A stretch of 64,000 nucleotides of DNA, from the NCBI RefSeq assembly GCF_900113745.1, contig NZ_FOQL01000006.1, positions 142,083 through 206,082 of the forward strand. The letters run 5' to 3'. The notes below the pieces were generated by a model. The model worked only from the letters and a program-made list of their open reading frames with translations, did not search any database and was not told the origin of the DNA. This document shows positions 50,235 through 58,426 of this stretch, one piece after another (within the stretch, counting starts at the first letter, position 1; every line of letters starts with the position of its first letter). Source of the stretch: Pseudomonas guineae (GTDB lineage: Bacteria > Pseudomonadota > Gammaproteobacteria > Pseudomonadales > Pseudomonadaceae). The translations under genes and the position numbers were made by a program.

Positions 50235-51965
50235 ATGAATAGATCCTTCGCCTTGCTGACTGCCGCTGCTTTATTGAGCGGCTGTCAAACCTTTGCACCC
50301 TCTGCCCCGGATGGCGCGCCTCCCGTGGAAGACCCCACTACTGTGAGCGCAGAAGCTCCACCACAGGTCTACCGCGCCTTCAGCCAGGAAACCTTGCTGT
50401 CGCTGCTGATTGCCGAATTGGCGGGCCAACGCAATCGCTTCGATATTGCCCTGGAAAACTATGTTGAACAGGCCAATGCAACCCAGGATGCTGGCGTCGC
50501 CGAGCGTGGCTTCCGTATCGCCGAGTATCTGGGTGCAGAACAATCCGCACTGGAAACCAGCCTGCTGTGGGCCAAAACCGCGCCTGAAAATATCGACGCC
50601 CAGCGCGCTGCAGCCGTGCAATTGGCCCGCGCCGGGCGCTACGACGAATCCATGACGTTTATGGAGCAGGTCCTACAGCGCCAGGGCGACACCCACTTCG
50701 ATTTCCTCGCGTTGTCCGCTGCCGAGACTGACCCGCAAACGCGCGCCGGCTTGCTGCAGAGTTTTGATCGCTTGCAGGCAAAGTACCCAGACAATAGTCA
50801 GCTGCAGTTTGGCAAAGCCCTGCTGCTGCAACAGGACGATCGCCCGCAGGAGGCCCTGGAGCTGCTCGAACAACAGCCCAGCAAAAATCGTCCGATTGCC
50901 TCGCTCCTGCTGCATGCACGTCTGCTACAAAGCCTGGAACGTAACGCCGATGCACTGCAGTTGCTGGAGAAAGGCATCGAACTGCACCCTAATGATAAGC
51001 GCCTGCGCTTGACCTACGCCCGCCTGCTGGTCGCTGAAGACCGCCTGGACGATGCACGGGGCGAGTTTTCTTCACTGCTGCAACAACAGCCTAATGATGA
51101 TGACCTGCGCTTTTCCCTGGCCCTCGTTTGCCTAGAAGCCGAGGCTTGGAAAGAGGCCATCGTTTACCTGGAAGAGCTGGTCGAGCGCGGCAGTCATGTC
51201 GACGCCGCACATTACAACCTGGCCCGCGCTTATGAAGAGCTTGGCGATACCTCCAGCGCCCTTATCGAGTACGCCCTAGTTGGACCAGGCAACGACTACT
51301 TGCCTGCCCAGGCCCGACAAAGTGACCTGCTATTCAAACAGCAACGCGCTGACGAGGCTTCCGAGCGCCTGCAAAAGGCTCGTGACAGCCAACCCGACTA
51401 TGCCATCCAGCTGTATTTGATCGAGGCCGAAGCCTGGTCCAAACAACACAACACTGAGCGCGCCTGGGTGCTGATTCAGCAGGCTCTGGAGCAATTTCCT
51501 GAAGACCTCAATCTGCTCTACACCCGCGCCATGCTAGCGGAAAAACGTGACAACCTGCCCCTGCTGGAGCAGGACCTGCGCTTTATTATCGAGCGCGAGC
51601 CGGATAACACCATGGCTCTCAATGCCCTCGGCTACACCCTGGCTGACCGCACCACGCGTTACGCCGAAGCGCTCCAGCTGATCGAACAAGCCCACCAACT
51701 CAACCCGCAAGATCCGGCCATTCTCGACAGCCTCGGTTGGGTAAATTACCGCATGGGCAACTTAGACGAAGCGGAACGCCTGCTACGCCAAGCCATGCAG
51801 GCGTTTCCCGACCACGAAGTCGCCGCCCACCTGGGCGAGGTGCTGTGGATCCAGGGCAAACGCAAAGAAGCACGCACGCTCTGGCAAGAGGCCCTGAAAC
51901 AGCAACCTGATAGCGAAATCCTGCGCAGCACACTGCTGCGCCTGACCGGAGCAGAGACACTCTGA
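50235..51965 (+). CDS. TPR-repeat lipoprotein
   Basis: A 576-residue protein. The N-terminus MNRSFALLTAAALLSGCQTF is a lipoprotein signal with lipobox LSGC, and most of the rest is tetratricopeptide repeats; clear units include YAEALQLIEQAHQLNPQDPA and DEAERLLRQAMQAFPDHEVA near the C-terminus. It is the PA4667-type protein found before lolB in pseudomonads. It is probably outer-membrane anchored and a scaffold; its partner is not known. It overlaps lolB by TGATG. Confidence 0.9.
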   Translation: MNRSFALLTAAALLSGCQTFAPSAPDGAPPVEDPTTVSAEAPPQVYRAFSQETLLSLLIAELAGQRNRFDIALENYVEQANATQDAGVAERGFRIAEYLGAEQSALETSLLWAKTAPENIDAQRAAAVQLARAGRYDESMTFMEQVLQRQGDTHFDFLALSAAETDPQTRAGLLQSFDRLQAKYPDNSQLQFGKALLLQQDDRPQEALELLEQQPSKNRPIASLLLHARLLQSLERNADALQLLEKGIELHPNDKRLRLTYARLLVAEDRLDDARGEFSSLLQQQPNDDDLRFSLALVCLEAEAWKEAIVYLEELVERGSHVDAAHYNLARAYEELGDTSSALIEYALVGPGNDYLPAQARQSDLLFKQQRADEASERLQKARDSQPDYAIQLYLIEAEAWSKQHNTERAWVLIQQALEQFPEDLNLLYTRAMLAEKRDNLPLLEQDLRFIIEREPDNTMALNALGYTLADRTTRYAEALQLIEQAHQLNPQDPAILDSLGWVNYRMGNLDEAERLLRQAMQAFPDHEVAAHLGEVLWIQGKRKEARTLWQEALKQQPDSEILRSTLLRLTGAETL

Positions 51966-52582
51966 TGCTTGCGCGCCACCTGATAGTTTTTAGCCTGATC
52001 ACCTTACTCGCAGGTTGTGCGGGCCTGACCTCGCGCGAAGCCCTTGAAGGCCAGGGCAATGCGCAAAGCTGGCAAGCGCACAAACAGCAAATTAGCCGCC
52101 TAGACGCGTGGCAGATCAACGGAAAAGTTGGCATCCGCGCACCAAAAGACTCCGGCAGCGGCACCCTGTTTTGGCTGCAACGCCAGGATTACTATGACAT
52201 CCGCCTGTCTGGCCCTCTTGGTCGTGGCGCCGCCCGACTCACCGGCCGCCCCGGCGCCGTTTTGCTCGAAGTGGCCAATCAGGGTCGCTATAAAGCTGAA
52301 TCACCAGAACAACTGCTGCAAGGCAAGCTCGGTCTTAACCTGCCTGTTTCACACCTGCTTTGGTGGATTCGTGGCCTCCCCTCACCTGACAGCAAAAGCC
52401 GCCTGAACCTCGACAGTCAAAGCCATCTGGCGAATCTGAGCCAGGACGGTTGGGATGTCGAATACCTGAGCTATGCCGAACAGGATGGCTTCTGGCTGCC
52501 TGAGCGCATCAAGCTGAAAGGCTTCGACCTGCAAGTCACCCTAGTGATCAAGGACTGGCAGCCGCGCCAGCTCGGCCAATGA
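51965..52582 (+). CDS. lolB: Outer-membrane lipoprotein LolB
   Basis: A 205-residue lipoprotein that receives lipoproteins from LolA and inserts them in the outer membrane. Lipobox LLAGC at residues 14-18. WQINGKVGIRAPKDSGSGTLFW and QLLQGKLGLNLPVSHLLWWIRG are typical LolB segments. It is translationally coupled to the TPR gene and overlaps ispE by ATGA. Confidence 0.93.
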   Translation: MLARHLIVFSLITLLAGCAGLTSREALEGQGNAQSWQAHKQQISRLDAWQINGKVGIRAPKDSGSGTLFWLQRQDYYDIRLSGPLGRGAARLTGRPGAVLLEVANQGRYKAESPEQLLQGKLGLNLPVSHLLWWIRGLPSPDSKSRLNLDSQSHLANLSQDGWDVEYLSYAEQDGFWLPERIKLKGFDLQVTLVIKDWQPRQLGQ

Positions 52583-53454
52583 GCACCTCAGCGATTCCCG
52601 CTGCCGCTGAATTGATTTTGCCGGCACCGGCCAAACTTAACCTGATGCTGCACATCCTCGGCCGTCGAGCCGACGGCTACCACGAACTGCAAACGTTGTT
52701 TCAGTTTCTCGACTTTGGCGATGAGTTGGGCTTTGCCCTGCGCCAGGATGGCCAGATTCAGCTGCATACGCCCATCGACGGCGTCCCCCACGACAGCAAC
52801 CTGATCGTGCGCGCCGCGCGCCTACTGCAACAACAAACCGGCTGTACCCTGGGTACCGACATCTGGCTCGACAAACGCCTGCCCATGGGCGGCGGTATTG
52901 GCGGCGGCAGTTCGGATGCCGCTACCACCCTGCTCGGCCTCAAGCATCTCTGGCAACTGGATTGCAGCGAAGATCAACTCGCTGACATGGGGCTCAGCCT
53001 AGGTGCCGACGTACCGGTATTCGTGCGCGGCCACGCTGCATTCGCCGAAGGTGTTGGGGAAAAACTCCAGCCGGTAACCCTGAGCGAACCCTGGTTTCTC
53101 GTGGCGATCCCGCAAGTACTTGTCAGCACAGTGGAAATTTTCTCCGACCCTGAGTTGACACGGGATACGCCGCCCATTAAAGTTCGCAGCCTTCTTGAGG
53201 GGGGTGGTCATAACGACTGCCTGCCGGTGGTCCAGAAGCGTTATCCAGAAGTACGTAACGCTTTGAATTTGCTGAACAAATTTGTTCCTGCAAAATTAAC
53301 CGGCACTGGAGCTTGTGTGTTTGGGAGCTTCCCAAACGAGGACGATGCTGATAAAGTCGCCCGCCAACTTCCAGGCACTTTGCCAAGCTTCATTGCTCAG
53401 GGTCGTAACATCTCGATGTTGCACCGCAGGCTCGGGATTTTGGTCAAGAAGTGA
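52579..53454 (+). CDS. ispE: 4-diphosphocytidyl-2-C-methyl-D-erythritol kinase
   Basis: A 291-residue GHMP kinase of the MEP isoprenoid pathway. APAKLNLMLHILGRRADGYHEL and the ATP loop LPMGGGIGGGSSDAATTLLGL are diagnostic, and LTGTGACVFGSF is the third GHMP motif. It overlaps lolB by ATGA. Two tRNA-Gln genes follow, and then prs, as in P. aeruginosa. Confidence 0.96.
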   Translation: MSTSAIPAAAELILPAPAKLNLMLHILGRRADGYHELQTLFQFLDFGDELGFALRQDGQIQLHTPIDGVPHDSNLIVRAARLLQQQTGCTLGTDIWLDKRLPMGGGIGGGSSDAATTLLGLKHLWQLDCSEDQLADMGLSLGADVPVFVRGHAAFAEGVGEKLQPVTLSEPWFLVAIPQVLVSTVEIFSDPELTRDTPPIKVRSLLEGGGHNDCLPVVQKRYPEVRNALNLLNKFVPAKLTGTGACVFGSFPNEDDADKVARQLPGTLPSFIAQGRNISMLHRRLGILVKK

Positions 53455-53485
53455 ATGTAAGCTGTAAAAGCAACGGGTTGTATGT

Positions 53486-53560
53486 AGGGGCGTCGCCAAG
53501 CGGTAAGGCACCAGGTTTTGATCCTGGCATGCGTTGGTTCGAATCCAGCCGCCCCTGCCA
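53486..53560 (+). tRNA. tRNA-Gln (anticodon TTG), copy 1
   Basis: 75 bases with encoded CCA. The acceptor arms AGGGGCG and CGCCCCT pair, the anticodon stem CCAGG/CCTGG encloses the loop TTTTGAT, giving anticodon TTG, and the T loop reads GTTCGAAT. It lies 31 bases after ispE. Confidence 0.97.
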
Positions 53561-53612
53561 TTTCCGTCACATGACGGATATGCAACTCAGTGCACTCGGT
53601 TACACAAGATAC

Positions 53613-53687
53613 AGGGGCGTCGCCAAGCGGTAAGGCACCAGGTTTTGATCCTGGCATGCGTTGGTTCGAATCCAGCCGCCCCTGCCA
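53613..53687 (+). tRNA. tRNA-Gln (anticodon TTG), copy 2
   Basis: Identical in all 75 bases to the copy 127 bases upstream, including CCA; the flanks differ. The tandem arrangement between ispE and prs is known in pseudomonads. Confidence 0.97.
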
Positions 53688-53733
53688 TTTTCTGTACTCA
53701 TCCAGGTATACCCTCAGCCGGCAGGTACTGCGC

Positions 53734-54675
53734 GTGTCCAAGATGATGGTCTTTACGGGGAACGCTAACCCCGATCTGGCGCGACGTATCGTACGTCAGC
53801 TGCACATTCCCCTCGGTGATGCTTCTGTCGGTAAGTTTTCCGACGGCGAGATCATGATTGAAATCAATGAAAATGTTCGTGGTAAAGACGTTTTCCTGAT
53901 TCAGCCGACGTGTGCGCCAACCAATGACAACCTGATGGAACTGGTCGTGATGGCAGATGCCTTCCGTCGCTCTTCAGCCACCCGAATTACTGCAGTCATC
54001 CCTTACTTTGGCTATGCTCGCCAGGATCGCCGCCCGCGCTCCGCTCGCGTAGCTATTAGCGCCAAAGTTGTGGCTGATATGCTCACCGTAGTAGGTATCG
54101 ACCGGGTTCTTACCGTCGACCTGCACGCAGACCAGATCCAGGGCTTCTTCGATATCCCAGTAGATAACATCTACGGTTCGCCTGTACTGGTGGACGATAT
54201 CGAAGACCAGCGCTTCGAAAACATGATGATTGTTTCCCCGGACATTGGTGGCGTTGTACGTGCTCGTGCCGTGGCCAAATCCCTGGGTGTTGACCTGGCG
54301 ATCATCGACAAGCGTCGCGAGAAAGCCAATCACTCCGAAGTGATGCACATCATCGGCGATGTTGAAGGCCGTACCTGCATCCTAGTCGACGACATGGTGG
54401 ATACCGCCGGCACGCTGTGCCATGCGGCTAAAGCGCTGAAAGAACATGGCGCGTCCAAAGTCTTCGCCTATGCAACGCATGCCGTGTTGTCTGGTCGCGC
54501 GATCGAAAACATTGAAAAATCTGTACTCGACGAGCTGGTGGTGACCAACACCATTCCGCTGTCCGCCGCAGCGCAATCCTGTTCGCGTATTCGCCAACTG
54601 GACATCGCACCGGTAGTCGCTGAAGCGGTACGCCGCATCAGCAATGAAGAATCGATCAGCGCGATGTTCCGTTAA
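53734..54675 (+). CDS. prs: Ribose-phosphate pyrophosphokinase
   Basis: A 313-residue PRPP synthase feeding nucleotide, histidine and tryptophan synthesis. MMVFTGNANPDLARR is the start region, DLHADQIQGFFDIPVDN and the PRPP loop CILVDDMVDTAGTL are intact. It starts with GTG at 53734 (VSKMMVFTG), matching the P. aeruginosa protein; longer in-frame frames run into tRNA-Gln. It provides the PRPP used by hpt and upp found earlier in the window. Confidence 0.96.
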   Translation: MSKMMVFTGNANPDLARRIVRQLHIPLGDASVGKFSDGEIMIEINENVRGKDVFLIQPTCAPTNDNLMELVVMADAFRRSSATRITAVIPYFGYARQDRRPRSARVAISAKVVADMLTVVGIDRVLTVDLHADQIQGFFDIPVDNIYGSPVLVDDIEDQRFENMMIVSPDIGGVVRARAVAKSLGVDLAIIDKRREKANHSEVMHIIGDVEGRTCILVDDMVDTAGTLCHAAKALKEHGASKVFAYATHAVLSGRAIENIEKSVLDELVVTNTIPLSAAAQSCSRIRQLDIAPVVAEAVRRISNEESISAMFR

Positions 54676-54790
54676 TTCGGATTACGCCCTGAGCGCAATA
54701 CGCCCTGCCCTGATGGCATGGCCTTTCAACCGACCGTCCCGTCGCTGGTCGCAAGCGTAACGGACGGTTTGGTTATTTTGGAGAAATGAA

Positions 54791-55411
54791 ATGACTGCTG
54801 AATTTACCCTGAATGCTGAAGCGCGTTCCGACCTGGGGAAAGGTGCGAGCCGCCGCCTGCGTCGTAACGTTGCCATGGTTCCTGCCGTAATCTACGGTGG
54901 CGAAAAAGCTCCACAATCGATCAGCCTGCTGGCTAAAGATTTCGCCAAACTGCTGGAAAACGACGCAGCCTACAGCCACGTACTGAGCCTGAACGTTGCT
55001 GGCACCAACGAAAGCGTTCTGATCAAAGCCCTGCAGCGTCACCCAGCCAAGGGCTTCGTGCTGCACGCTGACTTCATTCGCGTTGTCGCTGGCCAGAAAC
55101 TGACCGCACACGTCCCCCTGCACTTCCTCAACGAGGAAACCTCAGTTGGCGTGAAGCAGCAAGGCGGCGAAGTTTCCCACGTCCTGGCTGAAGTTGAAGT
55201 GTCTTGCCTGCCGAAAGACCTGCCAGAATTCATCGAAGTCGACATGGCTGCCGTTGAAATCGGTCAGATCGTTCACATGTCCGACCTGAAGCTGCCGAAA
55301 GGCGTTGAGCTGGTTGCACTGGCTCATGGTAACGACTTGGCCGTGGCTAACATCCACGCCTCCCGCGTTGCCAAAGATGAAAGCGAAGAAGGTGAAAGCG
55401 CTGCCGAGTAA
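54791..55411 (+). CDS. rplY: 50S ribosomal protein L25/general stress protein Ctc
   Basis: A 206-residue L25 of the long Ctc type. The N-terminal 5S-rRNA-binding domain starts FTLNAEARSDLGKGASRRLRR; the C-terminal beta domain has VPLHFLNEETSVGVKQQGGEV, and the acidic tail is DESEEGESAAE. GGAGAAATGAA gives the ribosome-binding site. It lies between prs and pth, as usual. Confidence 0.95.
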   Translation: MTAEFTLNAEARSDLGKGASRRLRRNVAMVPAVIYGGEKAPQSISLLAKDFAKLLENDAAYSHVLSLNVAGTNESVLIKALQRHPAKGFVLHADFIRVVAGQKLTAHVPLHFLNEETSVGVKQQGGEVSHVLAEVEVSCLPKDLPEFIEVDMAAVEIGQIVHMSDLKLPKGVELVALAHGNDLAVANIHASRVAKDESEEGESAAE

Positions 55412-55430
55412 TCGTGCAACGCTGGAAGAC

Positions 55431-55455
55431 AGCCCAGCCATTGGCTGGGCTTTTT
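55431..55455 (+). terminator. Terminator between rplY and pth
   Basis: Perfect 10-base arms AGCCCAGCCA and TGGCTGGGCT with a single-base gap, followed by TTTT, 20 bases after the rplY stop and 20 before pth. It may allow some read-through into pth. Confidence 0.85.
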
Positions 55456-55474
55456 CACATAAAGGGCTCCTGAC

Positions 55475-56065
55475 ATGACTGCCGTACAACTGATCGTTGG
55501 TTTGGGTAACCCCGGCCCTGAATACGACCAGACCCGGCATAATGCAGGGGCCCTTTTTGTTGAGCGGCTGGCCGACAGCCAGCGCATCAACCTAAGCGTC
55601 GACAAAAAATATTTTGGCCTGGTTGGCAAATTTAGCCATCAAGGCCGCGATGTTCGCCTGCTGATCCCCACCACCTTTATGAACCGCAGCGGCCAAGCCG
55701 TCGCGGCACTGGCGAATTTCTTCCGCATCCCGCCGGATGCCATTCTGGTGGCCCACGACGAACTCGACATGCCCCCCGGCGTCGCCAAACTCAAACAGGG
55801 TGGCGGGCACGGCGGACATAATGGGCTGCGCGACATCATCGCCCAGCTCGGCAATCAGAATAACTTTTACCGCCTGCGGCTTGGCATTGGCCATCCCGGG
55901 CACAGCAGCATGGTCTCCAACTTCGTCCTCGGCCGCGCACCACGCAGCGAACAAGAACTGCTGGACACCAGCATCGACTTTGCCCTGGGCAGCCTGCCGG
56001 AAATACTCGCAGGCGATTGGAGCAAGGCCATGCACAAGCTGCACAGCCAGAAAGCCACCTCTTAA
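55475..56065 (+). CDS. pth: Peptidyl-tRNA hydrolase
   Basis: A 196-residue enzyme that recycles peptidyl-tRNA. LIVGLGNPGPEYDQTRHNAG with the catalytic His, TFMNRSGQAV, VAHDELDMPPG with the key Asp, and GGHGGHNGLRDII are all intact. It is followed by ychF after 32 bases. Confidence 0.96.
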   Translation: MTAVQLIVGLGNPGPEYDQTRHNAGALFVERLADSQRINLSVDKKYFGLVGKFSHQGRDVRLLIPTTFMNRSGQAVAALANFFRIPPDAILVAHDELDMPPGVAKLKQGGGHGGHNGLRDIIAQLGNQNNFYRLRLGIGHPGHSSMVSNFVLGRAPRSEQELLDTSIDFALGSLPEILAGDWSKAMHKLHSQKATS

Positions 56066-56097
56066 CTCTTTACCGCCATTCGCGCGAGGGACACACC

Positions 56098-57198
56098 ATG
56101 GGATTTAACTGCGGCATCGTCGGCCTGCCCAACGTCGGCAAGTCCACCCTGTTCAACGCCCTCACCAAGTCAGGGATCGCGGCAGAGAACTTTCCGTTCT
56201 GCACCATCGAGCCGAACAGCGGCATCGTAGCGATGCCCGACCCACGCCTTGCCGCGCTGGCGGCCATTGTTAACCCCAAGCGCATCCTGCCGACCACCAT
56301 GGAATTCGTCGACATCGCCGGCCTGGTCGCAGGCGCATCGAAAGGTGAAGGCCTGGGCAACAAGTTCCTCGCCAACATCCGCGAGACCGATGCCATCGCC
56401 CACGTGGTGCGCTGCTTCGAAGACGACAACGTGATTCACGTGTCCAACAGCGTCGACCCAAAGCGCGACATCGAAATCATCGACCTGGAGCTGATCTTCG
56501 CCGACCTCGACAGCTGCGAAAAGCAACTGCAGAAAGTCGCCCGCAACGCTAAAGGCGGCGACAAAGACGCCGTCGTACAGAAAGGCCTACTGGAGCAATT
56601 GATCGCTCATTTCAGCGAAGGCAAACCCGCGCGCAGCATAATGAAGAGCATGAGCAGCGACGAGAAAGCGGTGATCCGCGGCTTCCACCTGCTCACCACT
56701 AAGCCAGTGATGTACATCGCCAACGTCGCCGAAGACGGCTTTGACAACAACCCTCTGCTCGACGTCGTGCGCGCCATCGCCGAAGAAGAAGGCGCGATCG
56801 TGGTGCCGGTGTGCAATAAGATCGAAGCGGAAATCGCCGAACTCGACGACGGCGAAGAGAAAGACATGTTCCTCGAAGCTCTGGGCCTCGAAGAGCCCGG
56901 CCTGAACCGCGTAATACGCGCCGGCTACGACATGCTTCACCTGCAGACCTACTTCACCGCTGGCGTTGAAGAAGTCCGCGCCTGGACCGTTAAAATCGGT
57001 GCTACCGCGCCGCAGGCCGCTGGCGTCATCCATACCGACTTCGAGAAAGGCTTTATCCGCGCCGAAGTCATCGCCTACAACGACTTCATCCAATACAAAG
57101 GTGAAGCCGGCACCAAGGAAGCAGGCAAGTGGCGCCTTGAGGGCAAGGAATACATCGTTAAAGACGGCGACGTCATGCACTTCCGCTTTAACGTCTAA
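56098..57198 (+). CDS. ychF: Redox-regulated ATPase YchF (Obg-like)
   Basis: A 366-residue P-loop protein. GIVGLPNVGKSTLFNALT is the G1 motif, VDIAGLVAGASKGEGLGNKFL the G3 region and VCNKIEAEIAEL the altered G4 that favours ATP. The C-terminal TGS/ubiquitin-like domain ends with VKDGDVMHFRFNV. The start at 56098 follows GCGAGGG. It is the last core gene before the mobile region, at the PA4673 position. Confidence 0.96.
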   Translation: MGFNCGIVGLPNVGKSTLFNALTKSGIAAENFPFCTIEPNSGIVAMPDPRLAALAAIVNPKRILPTTMEFVDIAGLVAGASKGEGLGNKFLANIRETDAIAHVVRCFEDDNVIHVSNSVDPKRDIEIIDLELIFADLDSCEKQLQKVARNAKGGDKDAVVQKGLLEQLIAHFSEGKPARSIMKSMSSDEKAVIRGFHLLTTKPVMYIANVAEDGFDNNPLLDVVRAIAEEEGAIVVPVCNKIEAEIAELDDGEEKDMFLEALGLEEPGLNRVIRAGYDMLHLQTYFTAGVEEVRAWTVKIGATAPQAAGVIHTDFEKGFIRAEVIAYNDFIQYKGEAGTKEAGKWRLEGKEYIVKDGDVMHFRFNV

Positions 57199-57230
57199 GC
57201 GAGCATGGGTCTAAACAGACCCTAGCGAAC

Positions 57231-57270
57231 AAAACCCCTTGAGGAGAGATACCTCAAGGGGTTTTATTTT
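57231..57270 (+). terminator. Rho-independent terminator of ychF
   Basis: Perfect 14-base arms AAAACCCCTTGAGG and CCTCAAGGGGTTTT around a 7-base loop, followed by ATTTT. It marks the end of the core block; mobile-element remnants start within 20 bases. Confidence 0.95.
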
Positions 57271-57287
57271 GCCGCACGATTCATTCA

Positions 57288-57503
57288 GTGGAACTATCCC
57301 TAGGCAACTTCGTAAGCCTGCTGGCACGAGAGCGAGTGGGCGCTAGACGAGCATTTCACCGGTTCACGGATTGGGAGTGCTGGCCTGTGATTCGTGACCA
57401 CTATGCCGAGAAAGGCATGGACGAGGACGCGCTGTATAAGCACATCAAAGGCATCCTTGAAGAACGCCATGTCCGGTGGGGTCGGCTGTATGACCGCGCG
57501 TAA
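57288..57503 (+). CDS. Hypothetical protein next to the integrase remnant, probably 5'-truncated
   Basis: 71 codons from a GTG at 57288 with no ribosome-binding site. The sequence (ARERVGARRAFHRFTDWECW, then KGMDEDALYKHIKGILEERH) looks like a small soluble phage-type protein but I do not recognise its family. It lies directly after the ychF terminator, so its true start may have been lost at the junction. The last 14 bases overlap the integrase start, an arrangement expected for an intact upstream partner of an integrase. Probably a remnant of an older prophage. Confidence 0.5.
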   Translation: MELSLGNFVSLLARERVGARRAFHRFTDWECWPVIRDHYAEKGMDEDALYKHIKGILEERHVRWGRLYDRA

Positions 57504-58076
57504 AGACGGCTAAACGTGGACGGCTGACTTCTATGAAAACGGTCGCGTTGGTCGCCGTGTCCGCAAGAAGGTTTTCTGACTAAGGCTGTAGCTCAGTGCT
57601 ATGAATCGGACTACTTCGCCACCTATAACCAGACCTGTCTGGCCGCTCGCTCAAAGATGAAAAGTCCAGGCTTTCTCGTACCAAGGCCATTGTTGAGCGG
57701 CTGGGCAATCCTCTCGCCTCTCAGTTCGAATCGTTTGCCGATACTCAAGGAAGTGGAAGAGGCTGCGCTAAAGGTCGCCATGCCCGGAACAGGTAGGCTG
57801 TTTATGTCCTACAGGGCAGCTTTTCGTGGTGCCTACGAGCGCTGCGGCTTTGATACGCCAGGGCAACTCACCCACATCCTGCGGCACACCTTCGCCAGTC
57901 ACTACATGATGGCCGGCGGTGACATTTTAAGTCTGCAGCGGATCCTTGGTCATGGATCAATCACAATGACCATGCGCTATGCACACCTATCGCCTGATCA
58001 TTTGGAGTCGGCCCTAAGGCTTTGGCCTCGGGTTCCAGGCCGGCAAGGGTGGTGTCTGCCAGGGGGCGGCGTTTGA
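57490..58076 (+). pseudogene. Decayed tyrosine recombinase (phage integrase)
   Basis: ATG 57490 opens MTARKDG, a TAA stop at codon 8 follows, then TWTADFYENGRVGRRVRKK continues the typical integrase N-terminus in the same frame. After KVF the frame shifts (TKAVAQCYESDYFATYNQ), shifts again for VERLGNPLASQFESFAD, and the last part restores the catalytic domain: LTHILRHTFASHYMMAGGD with His-x-x-Arg, ILGHGSITMTMRYAHLSP with His and the Tyr nucleophile. At least one stop and two frameshifts or deletions make it nonfunctional. It resembles XerD/Pf-type phage integrases. It points toward the tRNA-Met attachment site at 58261. Confidence 0.88.
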
Positions 58077-58184
58077 TCTCTGAACGCTTCATTTTCTTGT
58101 ATGCCTCCAGTTCAACTTTTGTTGAAGCATACACGCAGGCATACACAGCGGGAAGTTCTAGGGGTAGACAGGGAGATATAGCCA

Positions 58185-58214
58185 GAAACAAGAAAGCCCG
58201 CACAAGGCGGGCTT
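58185..58214 (-). terminator. Terminator belonging to the tRNA-Met 3' end
   Basis: AAGCCCGC and GCGGGCTT arms around a 5-base loop, followed on the minus strand by TCTTGTTTC, 46 bases past the CCA end of the tRNA-Met fragment. It is probably the original terminator of the tRNA transcript. Confidence 0.7.
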
Positions 58215-58260
58215 CTTGGGGTGTTTCGGAGACTGTCTGAGACAGGTCGAAACAGGTATT

Positions 58261-58304
58261 TGGTGGCTACGCAGGGACTTGAACCCCGGACCCCAGCATT
58301 ATGA
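58261..58304 (-). other. 3' half of tRNA-Met: prophage attachment site
   Basis: On the minus strand the 44 bases run from the anticodon loop (TCATAATGCTGGGG) through the T arm (GGGGTTCAAGTCCC) to the acceptor strand CGTAGCC plus ACCA. The 5' half expected for elongator tRNA-Met (starting GGCTACG) is absent on the right, where the sequence becomes unrelated and AT-richer. This is the direct-repeat att copy left when an element inserts in a tRNA gene; the intact tRNA-Met should lie at the right end of the prophage, outside the window. tRNA-Met follows ychF in P. aeruginosa too. Confidence 0.82.
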
Positions 58305-58426
58305 ATCGCTTGAGGGTGACCACAGTGAACCTCAGCGCCCCATACAGCGGGCCTCTTAGTAAACCATCGACCCTACTAGAACAAAGTTTTCCAGAAAAAA
58401 AGCTCAAAGTAGTCACTCGCTTGGTT

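Noticed and set aside
53451..53633. Short reading frames over the tRNA-Gln genes
   Set aside because: They translate tRNA sequence (the repeated ASPSGKAPGFDPG pattern comes from the two identical tRNAs).
57584..57605. GGCTGTAGCTCAG, resembling the 5' part of a tRNA-Met gene
   Set aside because: It encodes KAVAQ in the decayed integrase, has no matching D or anticodon arm after it and lies on the opposite strand to the tRNA-Met 3' half.
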